The notes beneath the pieces were generated by a model that worked only from the letters and a program-made list of their open reading frames with translations, was not told where the DNA came from and did no database searches. A program made the position numbers and the translations under genes. 64,000 bases of DNA from Sambucus nigra (Eukaryota; Streptophyta; Magnoliopsida; Dipsacales; Adoxaceae). Positions 48,100-58,113 of this stretch are shown piece by piece. Each line of letters starts with the position of its first letter. Position 1 is the first letter of the stretch. The stretch lies in NCBI GenBank assembly GCA_949130495.1, contig OX422207.1, positions 706,648,456 through 706,712,455 on the forward strand. Reading direction: 5' to 3'.

Positions 48100-49105
48100 A
48101 CTTTTAATATGCACCAAACCAAGTTGTGAAAAACCAATTCTTACTTTAAACCAATTTTATCTTGATAAATCCTAAACATGCATCTAGTGATTAAAGCAAG
48201 TAAAGTAAAGTAAAGAATACTCATAACTCCGAATGTACGAGGAAAATACCCAAGACGGGAAAACAACCTCGGACGGCCCAAGCCAGACAATCACTATGAA
48301 TGTGGAATTACAACGAATAGACAAAAGAGTCACTCAACGAATCGATCCTCACGGGTCTTGACACTCTTCTGATCTTCAACCACTCCTCTCATAGTGCCCA
48401 CGTAGAAAGTCCTTCTTCCACGATACCCGTCCATAACACACGCATCCACGTATGTCTCGGTGTCCACCAAATGTATTTGATATGTCTATGATGTCGAATA
48501 ATAAGTCCTTCTCTTTTCTTCATCGTAAAACCCATATGTTCAAGTATAGAAAAAACGTTCTTCGTGCAGCAAGATCACATAAACATATAATAATGATAAA
48601 TCAGATCTTTGCAAACTCTATGGATGTGTTTAATCTTTGAAACCTTAGAAAAACACGTGCAAACAGGTTTCTGGATCGTAAACTGTTTTTCCAGAATGAA
48701 CATTTGTAAACTCTGACGTAACCACGCTTTAAATATAAAAAAATCACTGCCTCAAAAATAGTGTCACTCGAACGAGATCGACATGTCGTTCGCACGACAT
48801 GGCTATCTCGTTTGAACGAGCTAGCTTATCGTTTGAACGACACGTGTGTCAGTTTGACTTTTCTTTTAAATGTCTCTTCAAAAGAGATCCAATTAAGTCA
48901 AACTCTTTTTCGAGCTTATCAGAATAAAACTTAGTTTAAAACATTTAAAACACTCTTAAAACATTTTGCCTTATAAAATTACATCCGTATTTTTTATAAA
49001 AATAATTCCACGCACCATTAATTATACGCATTCATACCTGTGTGATCTCAGAATGCAATTAACTTGAACACGAATAAACTTGCACTAATTAAACTTCGGC
49101 ACGAT
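48100..49105 (-). repeat. LTR-like segment related to Elements 5/6, minus orientation (ends uncertain)
   Basis: Read on the minus strand it has the same order as the Element 6 LTR. An array of CGTTCGAACGA-type motifs lies at 48766-48842. A 'tttcccgtcttgggtatttt' leader box follows near 48245-48265. The 'tctagatgcatgtttagga' box is at about 48176-48194. No PBS or PPT was found on either side, so it may be a truncated or solo LTR. Element 6 starts at its right edge. Confidence 0.5.
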
Positions 49106-49111
49106 TAATTC

Positions 49112-50126
49112 TGTAAGGACATAATTCTATAAATGTTCGGGGTAGAATCTAGGAATTTTCTATTTTCTCCTAGATCACAGTTCATATGTCTGATACCGCT
49201 ACATTCGGCACGTCAACACGATCATCCTCGACGGCCTGTATCCGAATTCAATGCAACCACTTTCTTCACGTGCATCATGCTACATGTAGCATGCTGCTCA
49301 GCTCATTCCCACTATTCCACTATGCCTTATCAGTAAAATTTTTTATTGGAACTTTAAATATTTACATAAATATTTGGGAATTGTTTTTGAAAATTATTTT
49401 TGAATTCTGGATTAATTTTTTATCAAAAGTAAAATTTTTCTAAGTGTAGAAGCGAATGGCCTCGATCGACGACATCGCTCGAGCGACTTTGCAAGTCATT
49501 CACGCGAGATATCATGTCGCACGATATCGTTCGAACGACTTTTATCCTTCGTTCGAGCGACATGCTATCTCATTCGAACGAGCCACCGCCTCAATTTTTG
49601 TATAAATATCTGATCTCCTTCTACACGTTTTTCAAGTCTTTCTGCAATCTCAATATTCTGCGAAATCTGCCTAGAATAAGACTTCACCTTTTAATGTTTT
49701 TTTCTAAACCTTTTTTGATTCACAAAACCGATCCCATATATGTGTGTGAATCTTTAAACCTTCAAGAAGATCGTTTACTCATTTGGAGTACTTTGTGAGG
49801 AAGCCGCTCTCTTCGTCACTGCTGCCCTACTGGAAAGGGATTGTTCCATCCGCCGACAACAGAACCGACACCCGAGGGTATTTCTGTGTCACTTGTATTT
49901 TCATTGTAATCCGTTGTAAGCCATTCTCTTACAAAAATTATTGTGAAAATAAAAGGTTTTGCCCCTTTGGGGGATTTTTCCTGAAATTGTTTGTTTTATC
50001 CTGCATGCTTTATTTTATTGGATAAATCATCTAGATGCATGTTTTAGGGTTTAACTAAAATTTGGGATTAATTAAAATTGGATTTTATTTGAGAAGTCGC
50101 AATATTTCCGCTGTAGCGATTCTACA
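49112..50126 (+). repeat. Element 6 5' LTR (1,015 bp)
   Basis: TGTAAGGACATA to CTACA, followed by AAT and the PBS. Contains motif array 49461-49582. Confidence 0.88.
49461..49582. repeat. Array of TCGTTCGAACGA-type motifs (Element 6 5' LTR)
   Basis: About seven motifs: CGATCGACGA, CGCTCGAGCGA, TCGTTCGAACGA (49527-49538), CGTTCGAGCGA and CATTCGAACGAG. Most are palindromes centred on TCGA or TTCGAA. Confidence 0.87.
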
Positions 50127-50129
50127 AAT

Positions 50130-50141
50130 TGGTATCAGAGC
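50130..50141 (+). promoter_or_regulatory. Primer-binding site (initiator Met tRNA), Element 6
   Basis: TGGTATCAGAGC, 3 nt after the LTR end. Confidence 0.9.
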
Positions 50142-50234
50142 TAGTTACACAATTTTACCGTGTAATTTTCCGCAAAATTTTTCTAAGATATCAATTTTTT
50201 GAAAAATTGATTTTTGAAAACGAGTGTGTTCATT

Positions 50235-52367
50235 ATGGAGAAGTTATATAATAAAATGCCAGTTTTTGACGGGAAAAATTTTGCATATTGGAAAGCCCGC
50301 ATGAGGTCGGCTTTAAAGGCCATAGATGAAAGGGTTTGGATTTTAGTTGAAAGAGGGTGGACACCTCCCTCAGTCACTGTGGAAAACGTGACCAATTTGA
50401 AACGTATCGTTTCCTGGACTGAAGATGAATTTAAATGGTCTTCTTTTAATTCTAAGGGTTAGAGTGCTATTTCCGGATCGATCACCCCTGATGAGTTTCG
50501 TCGAATTATGACGTGCACCACGTCTAAAGAGGCTTGGGATATTTTGAAACTGACACATGAGGGTACGAACGCGGTCAAAGAATCAAAATTACAAAATTTG
50601 GCCACCCAATTTGAGACTATTACCATGTCTGAGTCTGAATCCTTTGATGATTTTTATGCTCGTTTGTCAGACATTGTTAACACTAGCTTTAATTTGGGTG
50701 AGGTGATTGATAACACGCGTGTCGTTAAAAAGATTTTGAGATCTCTCCCAAAACGCTTTATTCCTAAAGTCACTGTTTTGAACTCTTTGGGAAATTTGAA
50801 ATCACTTAAGTTGGAAGAACTTGTAGGAGATCTTCAAACCTATGAGATTGACATGTTTCCCAAAACCATTAAGGCTAAGGATAATGGCATTGCTTTAAAG
50901 ACTCATTTTAAGAAAAAGAAAGAAAAAGTTTTTGAGTCCGATTCTGAGTGTGATTTTGACTTAGATGACTTGGCCCTGTTTGCAAAAAAATTCAAAAGAA
51001 TTCTCAAATTCAAGAAAAGAGGAAATTTCAATGATAAAAGGAATTTCGAGAAAAATAATTTTGAAAAGAAAAACGAAAAAGATTTTAAAGATCCTCCTCA
51101 GAAAGACAGTGAGAGATGCTTTGAATGCGATGGTAAGGGTCATAGAGCGTTTGAGTGTGCCACTCATCTGAATAAAGAAAAGGGCAAAGCTGTCCTCAAT
51201 ACTACCCTTAGTGATGACAGTGAGGTCGAGTCGGTGGACTGTGGAGATGAGTCATCGCATGAGCATAACATCACCACACTCATGGCCAGTCATGTGAGTA
51301 CCTCCAATGCTTCTCACGATGATGAGAATGCTACTTCATAGGGACACCTCGATAATGAGATCGATGTGAGTGAGGGGGAGGATGACACAAGTGAGAGCGA
51401 GAGTGATCTCCAACGCGCCTACACCGAGTTATATTCTGAGTCATTTAAAACCAAGAAGCGTAATAAAGCGTTAGTTCTTAGGATCACCGCTTTAGAGAGA
51501 GATTTAAGATTATTTGGAGAAAGAGAGAGTTGTGATGAGAGTGGAAAAGAAAGAAAGAAAGAACTTGAGAAGATAAGATGTTTTGAGTGCGATGGGATAG
51601 GACACAAGAAATTTGATTGTCCCGCTAAACTTAGGAGAGAGCGTAAGAAAGATGCCATTCCCACTCCTCTGAGTGATAGTGAGGATGAGGATGGTGATGA
51701 AAGTGTGATCCGAAAAGCATTTAGAAAGTTGTTTATCGAAACCATGGAAACAAAAAAGTCAAATAGGATCCTAGGTCTTCGGATTCGTGAGTTAAAGGAA
51801 GAGAATAATGTGCTAAAAAGGGAAAAAGGTGACTTGACCAACACGGTGTCTAGTCTGACGACACGTGTATCCCATCTCGTGGATGATCTCAAACAATCAC
51901 GAGAGGTCCAAGTCACATTAGAGAATGCATCTGAGATGGTTGATAAGATGATTCCCTATCCCGTTTTGAATGATGTTGGAAAAGGTAATGACGGTACATT
52001 CTCTACTTTTAATGCACCCGAGCCTATATCCACCTTGGTGAGTGAGTCCCATGGGAGCCCGTCTAGGAAAATTCATCCCAAAATTGTTGACAAATTACTA
52101 CCTAGACCGATTTATGTTTGCTCCCACTACAAGAAGCGAGGACATCTTAGGGGGTTTTGTTCTAAGTTGGGTTTTGTGTCACATCATTCCACTTCACACA
52201 TTCATGCACATGAACCCACTCATGATACCTTGCTTGCACATAATAATAGGGAGTTTGCACACATTCGCGAGCAAGTAAAGTTTTTGATCAAGACCACACA
52301 TGATCTTACGGAGTTGGTTCAAAAGATGTCACCATCTTTGAAAAACTCCACCTCTCTTCCCGGTTGA
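50235..52367 (+). pseudogene. gag: Element 6 gag, UBN2 capsid with three zinc knuckles (about 710 codons, two stops)
   Basis: ATG 50235 (MEKLYNKMPVFDG) begins one uninterrupted frame to 52367 apart from TAG at 50460-50462 and TAG at 51339-51341. UBN2/Retrotran_gag_2 capsid region: about residues 10-215 (FAYWKARMRSALKAIDERVW, PDEFRRIMTCTTSKEAWDIL). Lys-rich segment follows. Knuckle 1 at residue 295 (CFECDGKGHRAFEC) and knuckle 2 at residue 449 (CFECDGIGHKKFDC) are perfect. Knuckle 3 at residue 629 (CSHYKKRGHLRGFC) has Tyr for the second Cys. Between and after them are acidic Ser/Glu-rich and coiled-coil-like segments. Three widely spaced knuckles and a long C-terminal extension are unusual for copia gag. 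Ends with its own stop, not fused to pol. Confidence 0.85.
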
Positions 52368-53903
52368 GGTCTTGACATGTCTGCTAACACCGGGTGGTTT
52401 TCATCATATCTCTTTTGCCTATTGCTAGCATGTACCATTAATTTGTATTATTCCTTTGAAACATCCAAAAAGATTTTTGTTTTTACATATAAAAATTTCA
52501 GAAAAGCACAAAAAGATTTTTGTATTTTTTATGCACCTTTTATGGATGAACATTTAAGATAGCCAAGTCACAATTTCATTCCACCTTTTCATGTGACTGT
52601 TTGATAGAGATTTGAGACGCTACATCATTTCATCCATGTGCTTTACATTGATTGGAGTCTTTGAGATGTGATTAGTGATATCTTTCTACAAGTTTGACTC
52701 CTATCTCCTTTATTTCACACATGCACGGCTTTATTTGATTATTTCACTTGTCTATCACATGTTGGCGTGAGTGTTTCCATCTCAATTATGTCTATACAAC
52801 TAACAATACGTGATAAAACTTGACAAGATTGGATTGCATGTAAAAATCGTTTTTCTTGTGAGACTGAGTGTTTGTCTAAGAACGGGGAGGGGCTGCGAAA
52901 GGTAATTCTCTTCTTTGCGCAAAAGCCACCATTCAAAAGGACCTAAAAAATGGAGGAATTTTATTATCCGGGGTCTAAAGAGGTTAAAAGAGCCCGAAAA
53001 AATTTAAAGCCAATAAAAAGCAATTCATGCCAAATATGGGCCACTTAGGTTTCACCATCAATTATCCAAAGTTTGAGAATTTAGGAAAGCCTCTATTCAA
53101 AATAAAAATCTGAGGGAGTTTGGTTGGAGAATATAAATGGGTTTGCGCTTCCTTGAAAGTCCTGAAAAATCATGAAATAGTTTTGGACGTTATTGGTGTG
53201 GAAATCACTTTAATATTTGATTTGTTGATTTGATTGAGTCAATATCTTATATTTCCATCCTGTTTTCACCAAAGGAAGACTTTGAGTTCATTCGTTAGGA
53301 GTATCCGATATTCATCGTGCACATATATCATGTTTGTATGCATTGATTTTATTATCGAATATGATCACACCCCTTCATTTTTCTATCATTGACTTGGTTG
53401 TTTTTGTGATCTTTCATGGTGTGATTCTTTGTTGTATACTATGTGTAAAAAAAATTTTTGAAAAATATAAAAATAGCAGTTTATTCCCGTGTGTCATTCT
53501 CCATGTGCATTCATTTCTGCTTCTCATATTTGTCTATTTGGGGACATCATAAAAAGGGGGAGAAGAATTATGGGGGAGAATTATGTTTTGGTGTTTGGTT
53601 GATTTATGAATGATTTGATTAAGCTTAATTGATCATCAATTTTTGCATATCATTATATTTCAAACTGTTGCTTGTCACGGGCATTTGCTTTATCTCATGT
53701 GTGTAGGTACATCATTGTTCATTTTTTGGATTGCACACCCTGATGAGAAAAGCTTTGAAAGTTTCTGAAGAGCTGAAGATTTAGGAGACATGTCATTTAG
53801 TATTATCAGTTTGAGGGTTTAATGGGGATATTATCTTATATGTCATTTGATTGCATAATTCAGATTTTTTATGTATGTACCGGCAAAGACATATGGGGAG
53901 ATT
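52368..53903 (+). other. Element 6 non-coding tail and PPT
   Basis: Non-coding, but long parts match the tail of Element 5, for example the block with 'catcatttcatccatgtgct'. 'ccaaaaagatttttg' phrases are at 52467-52525, 'aaaaagggggagaa' at about 53552-53565, and the PPT 'catatggggagattt' at 53889-53903. Confidence 0.72.
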
Positions 53904-54890
53904 TGTAAGGACATAATTCTATAAATGTCCGGGGTAGAATCTAAGAATTTTCTGTTTTCTCCTAGATCACAGTTCATATGTCTGATACCGCTACATTCGG
54001 CACGTCAACACGATCATCCTCGACGGCCTGTATCCGAATTCAATGCAACCACTTTCTTCACGTGAATCATGCTACATGTAACGTGATGCTCAGCTCATTC
54101 CCACTACTCCACTACGCCTTATCAGTAAAATGTTTTATTGGAACTTTAAAAATTTGCATAAATATTTGGGAATTGTTTTTGAAAATTATTTTTGAATTCT
54201 GGATTAATTTTTTATCAAAAGCAGAATTTTTCTAAGTGTAGAAGCGAATGGCCTCGATCGACGAGATCGCTCGAGCGACTTTGCAAGTCATTCGCATGAG
54301 ATATCATATCACGCGATATCGTTCTAACGATTTATGTCCTTCGTTCGAGCGACATGCTATCTCGTTCGAGCGACATGCTATCTCGTTCGAACGAGCCACC
54401 ACCTCGATTTTTGTATAAATATCTGATCTCCTTCTACACATTTTTCAAGTCTTTCTGCAATCTCAATATTCTGTGAAATCTGCCCAGAATAAGACTTCAC
54501 CTTTTAAGGTTTTTTCTAAACCTTTTTTGATTCACAAAACTGATCCCATATATGTGTGTGAATCTTTAAACCTTCAAGAAGATCGTTTACTCATCTGGAG
54601 TACTTTGTGAGGAAGTCGCTCTCTTCGTCACTGCTGCCCTACTGGAAAGGGATTGTTCCAGCCGCCGACAATAGAATCGACACCCGAGGGTATTTCTGTG
54701 TCACTTGTATTTTCATTGTAATCCGTTGTAAGCCGTTCTCTTACAAAAATTATTGTGAAAATAAAAGGTTTTTCCCCGTTGAGGATTTTTCCTCATATAT
54801 GTGTTCTTGCATGTTTCATCATCGTATTTAATCACATATAGATGCATGTTTAGGACTTAAGTGGTAAAAATTGGGTTTAATTAAATAACT
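53904..54890 (+). repeat. Element 6 3' LTR (right end uncertain, possibly chimeric)
   Basis: Matches 49112 onward closely to about 54775, including motif array 54253-54392. After that similarity to the 5' LTR drops sharply and the CTACA terminus is not found. Confidence 0.75.
54253..54392. repeat. Array of TCGTTCGAACGA-type motifs (Element 6 3' LTR)
   Basis: Same array as 49461-49582 with one extra tandem copy ('tcgttcgagcgacatgctatc' unit duplicated around 54344-54370) and CpG losses such as 'cgttctaacga'. Confidence 0.85.
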
Positions 54891-54899
54891 TCCTTATTT

Positions 54900-55089
54900 G
54901 AACGCAAGTGCACTCTCCTCAGATTCTTTGAAGGTTTGCCGCAACGTCTTCAATTTATTCAATACGTCATAGACTAAGTGGGATCGTGACAAAAGAAAAT
55001 CTTCCTATGACATATTACAAACACAATTTTGTTCACGAAATTAAGTCAAAACAATACAAGGACTCAATTTGAAAGTTATGTCCTTACAA
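54900..55089 (-). repeat. Start of a minus-strand LTR related to Elements 5/6 (truncated)
   Basis: On the minus strand the sequence reads PPT-like 'aaaggaggagattt' (55090-55103) then TGTAAGGACAT (ending at 55089), exactly as at 43244 and 53904. Only about 190 bp of LTR lie to the left before Element 6 sequence. Confidence 0.65.
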
Positions 55090-55879
55090 ATCTCCTCCTT
55101 TGACCATTTCGATATAAAACTAAACCAGCGAAATGCCTAAGCCAGGCTATCAAGCCGTATGACGCCTAAATTCCATCCCATAAACCCAAAATAAAGAATA
55201 CAGGACATGGACTAGTATATGAAGCACCGATAAGCATGAACTATCTGAATGTGATCTAGACTTAAAATATCGAATCTCTGAAGCATACCTACACACATGA
55301 AACAAACAAACAAATACCTAGTGAAGTATGGAGGAACAAATGAAACCAATATATATATATATCCAAATGATACTAATTTTTCAATATATACCAATATGAA
55401 TAAACTATGAAAAATCAGTTGTTAAACAATTGAGCAACAAAATGATACCAATTTGTACAACCAATTTGTAAAATATGTAATAAAAACCATGCTCAACAAA
55501 TCAAAAATCTCCCCCTTTATATATCACATACATCTTTCCCTCTTTTTGTCTATAATAGACAATCCGGTGAAAAGATAAACAAATCAATCAAGTATCTAGC
55601 ATGAGAATATACCAAATAAAAATCGCTAGATAATCATGAAACAACTAGCTAAATATGATCAATAGATGATGAATCGGTAGCTAGTAAACTAAGGAATTAC
55701 ACAAAGAATATAACAATCTAATCAGGTGTGATAAACGGAATCATATGCAAAATACAAATTTTGAAACAATGTAATCATGCATATAAACCAATCAGTCCAG
55801 AAAGCTTCCAGTAGTACCAAAAGCATATACCACAGTAACCAGGGTGCTGCAAACAAGGAAGAAGAAAAAATTCATACTG

Positions 55880-55975
55880 TCGTTCGAACGAGCCAGGGAT
55901 ATTGTTCAAACGAGATAAGGACGTCACTCGAAGGAGACTTCTCGCGACATGGTAATATCATTCGAACGAGTTCTC
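55880..55975. repeat. TCGTTCGAACGA-type motif array outside an LTR
   Basis: Perfect TCGTTCGAACGA at 55880-55891, then 'ttgttcaaacgag', 'cactcgaaggag', 'tctcgcgaca' and 'cattcgaacgag'. By the structure called here it lies in the 3' interior of Element 8, not in its LTR. Confidence 0.75.
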
Positions 55976-57239
55976 ATGACAGGCCAAATTTTCGCAGTTT
56001 CCAAGAAATATCTTATATTTTTTCCGAGTGAAATAATTTCCGAAAAAAACACAGTGGAAGGGCCTGACAACAGCAAAACAATGCTAAAACAGTAATCTTT
56101 TTACCCAAAATGCAAAAACGTATAAAAACTAACAATGCGAGTTACATGCAAACATAGTATCGATGTGCTCAAACATGGACATGAAATGTATGGGCGTGAA
56201 ACTACAACAAATGAGTCACAATTCCAACACATCAAAGAGATTAAGAAGATTTAATTGGTAGCGATAAATCATCAAACTTTATCATAGCCATATGACAATT
56301 AAAGTGTGAGCTTAATGAACTAAAAATATTACATGCACACAAATCCAGAATTTTGACAATTCTATAAATAATAGCGTCAAATTGCAATGTTTCAACATTA
56401 GGATTAGGTATGCAAACCCGTTTAAATTTCCTCCAACCAAACTCCCTCATAAACATACGTATTCAAGTTCTTTTGAGGTTTCAAGCATTCTCAACTTAGA
56501 GAAAATCTTATTGGCCCTTTTTCTTAGCATATTTCCTTTTCTTTTGGGCTCTTTTAAATGGTGACTTTCACAATGAGTTAATTTTGACCCCTCGCAGACC
56601 TTTCCCGTGAATCACTCATCATTTTTTCAATTAGGTACCAACTCAAATTCTCATGGTAAACGATTCTTATAAGCACACTTCTCCTTAAGTCTACTTACAC
56701 ATAGATGACAAGATTGAGATAAGAAAGCCTCACCAAATTCAAATATGCAGAGCACTCAAACATCCATATAAACCCGTCCATGTGTGCAATATTGGCATAT
56801 ATACAAAGTCAAATCAAAATGCATATGAACTTCGAAACAACCCAATATAAACAATGGTTAAGATCATTCGAAGCATCGATAATAATGACCAAATGTCCTA
56901 GCCACATGGATATGAAACTATAGGGGGGTCTAAGCACACCAATATGCGACATCAAACATGTAAACTCAAAAACAAAAAACAAAAATCTTTTTTGCTTTTC
57001 AAAGATATTTTGACTCAAATAAAGGCAAAATATTTTTTGGTTTTTCAAAAGTTTTCTAAAAAAAAAATCTTTTTGTATTTTTCAATAGGACACAAACAAA
57101 TGAAAACTATAATACAAAATGATACACATGTCACTATACTAGCAATGGATATATTATGAAGCAAACTCGCATATGACAAACATGGCAACACTATCATCCT
57201 TTAGATTTAGCATGGTAAGAATCAAGTGCACCCAAACGA

Positions 57240-58095
57240 GAAACATGAAGTTTTATTCCTAAAGCCACTAAATCCGATTACCTAACCCAAGTAGGTGTAA
57301 CACGACGCATGGGGGTTTGGGGAACCGGGGCAACTTTATTCCTAAACTTCGTAGGAGATTATCTAAGGTCGTAACAATAACGCCTAAAGTGACCTTTCCT
57401 ACCACAAAACGTGCAAGTCTAGCGATGGTGGGAATGATTATCTACATGTGGACCTTTTTTAACCTTCCTAGTGTTTATCACACGTGCGGGGGAAATGGGA
57501 ACAATTCTCTCATTCAAACCTATACCTCCACTATCTCCCTTAATTTGGACTGTGCCTAAGATCTTATCTAACTTCTCCGACCTAGCCTCCAAATCAAACT
57601 TAACTCTAGACGAGTCTCTTAAGCTTTCCTCCAACTCATGAATCCTAGATTCGAGCAAAAGCCTAGACTCCTCAAACTTTAAAATCTCCTTTTTCAAAAA
57701 CTCCATCAAACCACAGAGATTATATCTATCTTTCTCCACAAACTCTAGTTTCTCCCTAAACTTCTTCCCTCGTGCCCTAAGATTCTCAATCAACGCATCA
57801 TTATTTACTATGGCACGCTCATTAAACTTATCTTGCAATTTAGAGTTAGACTTTTTCACCTTCACTGTTTTGGCATACAACTCATTAATGCATTTTTCAA
57901 TTCTTTCACATCTATATCCTCTTCATCACTTTCTTCTCCATCACTAACACGGGATACACTCAAAACCTCCTCGGAAGTCTCATTCACATGAGAATCGTCG
58001 TCGCTCACATGACATACCATAAACGCAACAAAGTTACGCTCAATGGGGGAACTCTCTCCCTCTTCCGGATCACTATCATTTTAGGTGGCACAATA
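57240..58095 (-). pseudogene. gag: Element 8 gag C-terminal part, with intact zinc knuckle
   Basis: Reads from about 58095 down. It has an acidic segment (NDSDPEEGESSPIE), a SDGEESDEEDID stretch, and then a coiled-coil-like region at 57880-57430 (LYAKTVKVKKSNSKL, ESRIHELEESLRDSSR). A perfect CCHC knuckle follows (CTFCGRKGHFRRYC, 57371-57412). A frameshift lies near 57880 and TAG just before the knuckle. The order matches Element 6 gag between knuckles 2 and 3. Here knuckle 3 keeps both early Cys residues that Element 6 lost. Confidence 0.72.
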
Positions 58096-58113
58096 TATAT
58101 AATGGGTTGCTAC

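Larger units (their letters stand above)
49112..54890 (+). mobile_element. Element 6: gag-only LTR retrotransposon with a nearly intact gag
   Basis: 5' LTR 49112-50126, PBS 50130, gag 50235-52367, non-coding tail 52368-53903 ending in a PPT, 3' LTR from 53904. Only gag is encoded; protease, integrase, RT and RNase H are absent from the 3.8-kb interior. LTRs are about 95% alike over the first 870 bp, then diverge. It must have used pol from another element. Structures of this kind have been called TR-GAG. Confidence 0.85.
55090..58113 (-). mobile_element. Element 8: inverted gag-only element, interior part
   Basis: Minus orientation. It has a gag remnant at 57240-58095, a non-coding tail with CAAAAAGATTTT-type phrases (56980-57085), the PPT (55090-55103) and the start of a 3' LTR to the left. 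Element 7 inserted at 58113/58114 and removed the view of its 5' half. Confidence 0.68.

Noticed and set aside
57419..57880. Minus-strand coiled-coil protein as a host gene
   Set aside because: It is followed in frame by a retroviral zinc knuckle and lies next to a PPT and LTR start, so it is gag of Element 8.
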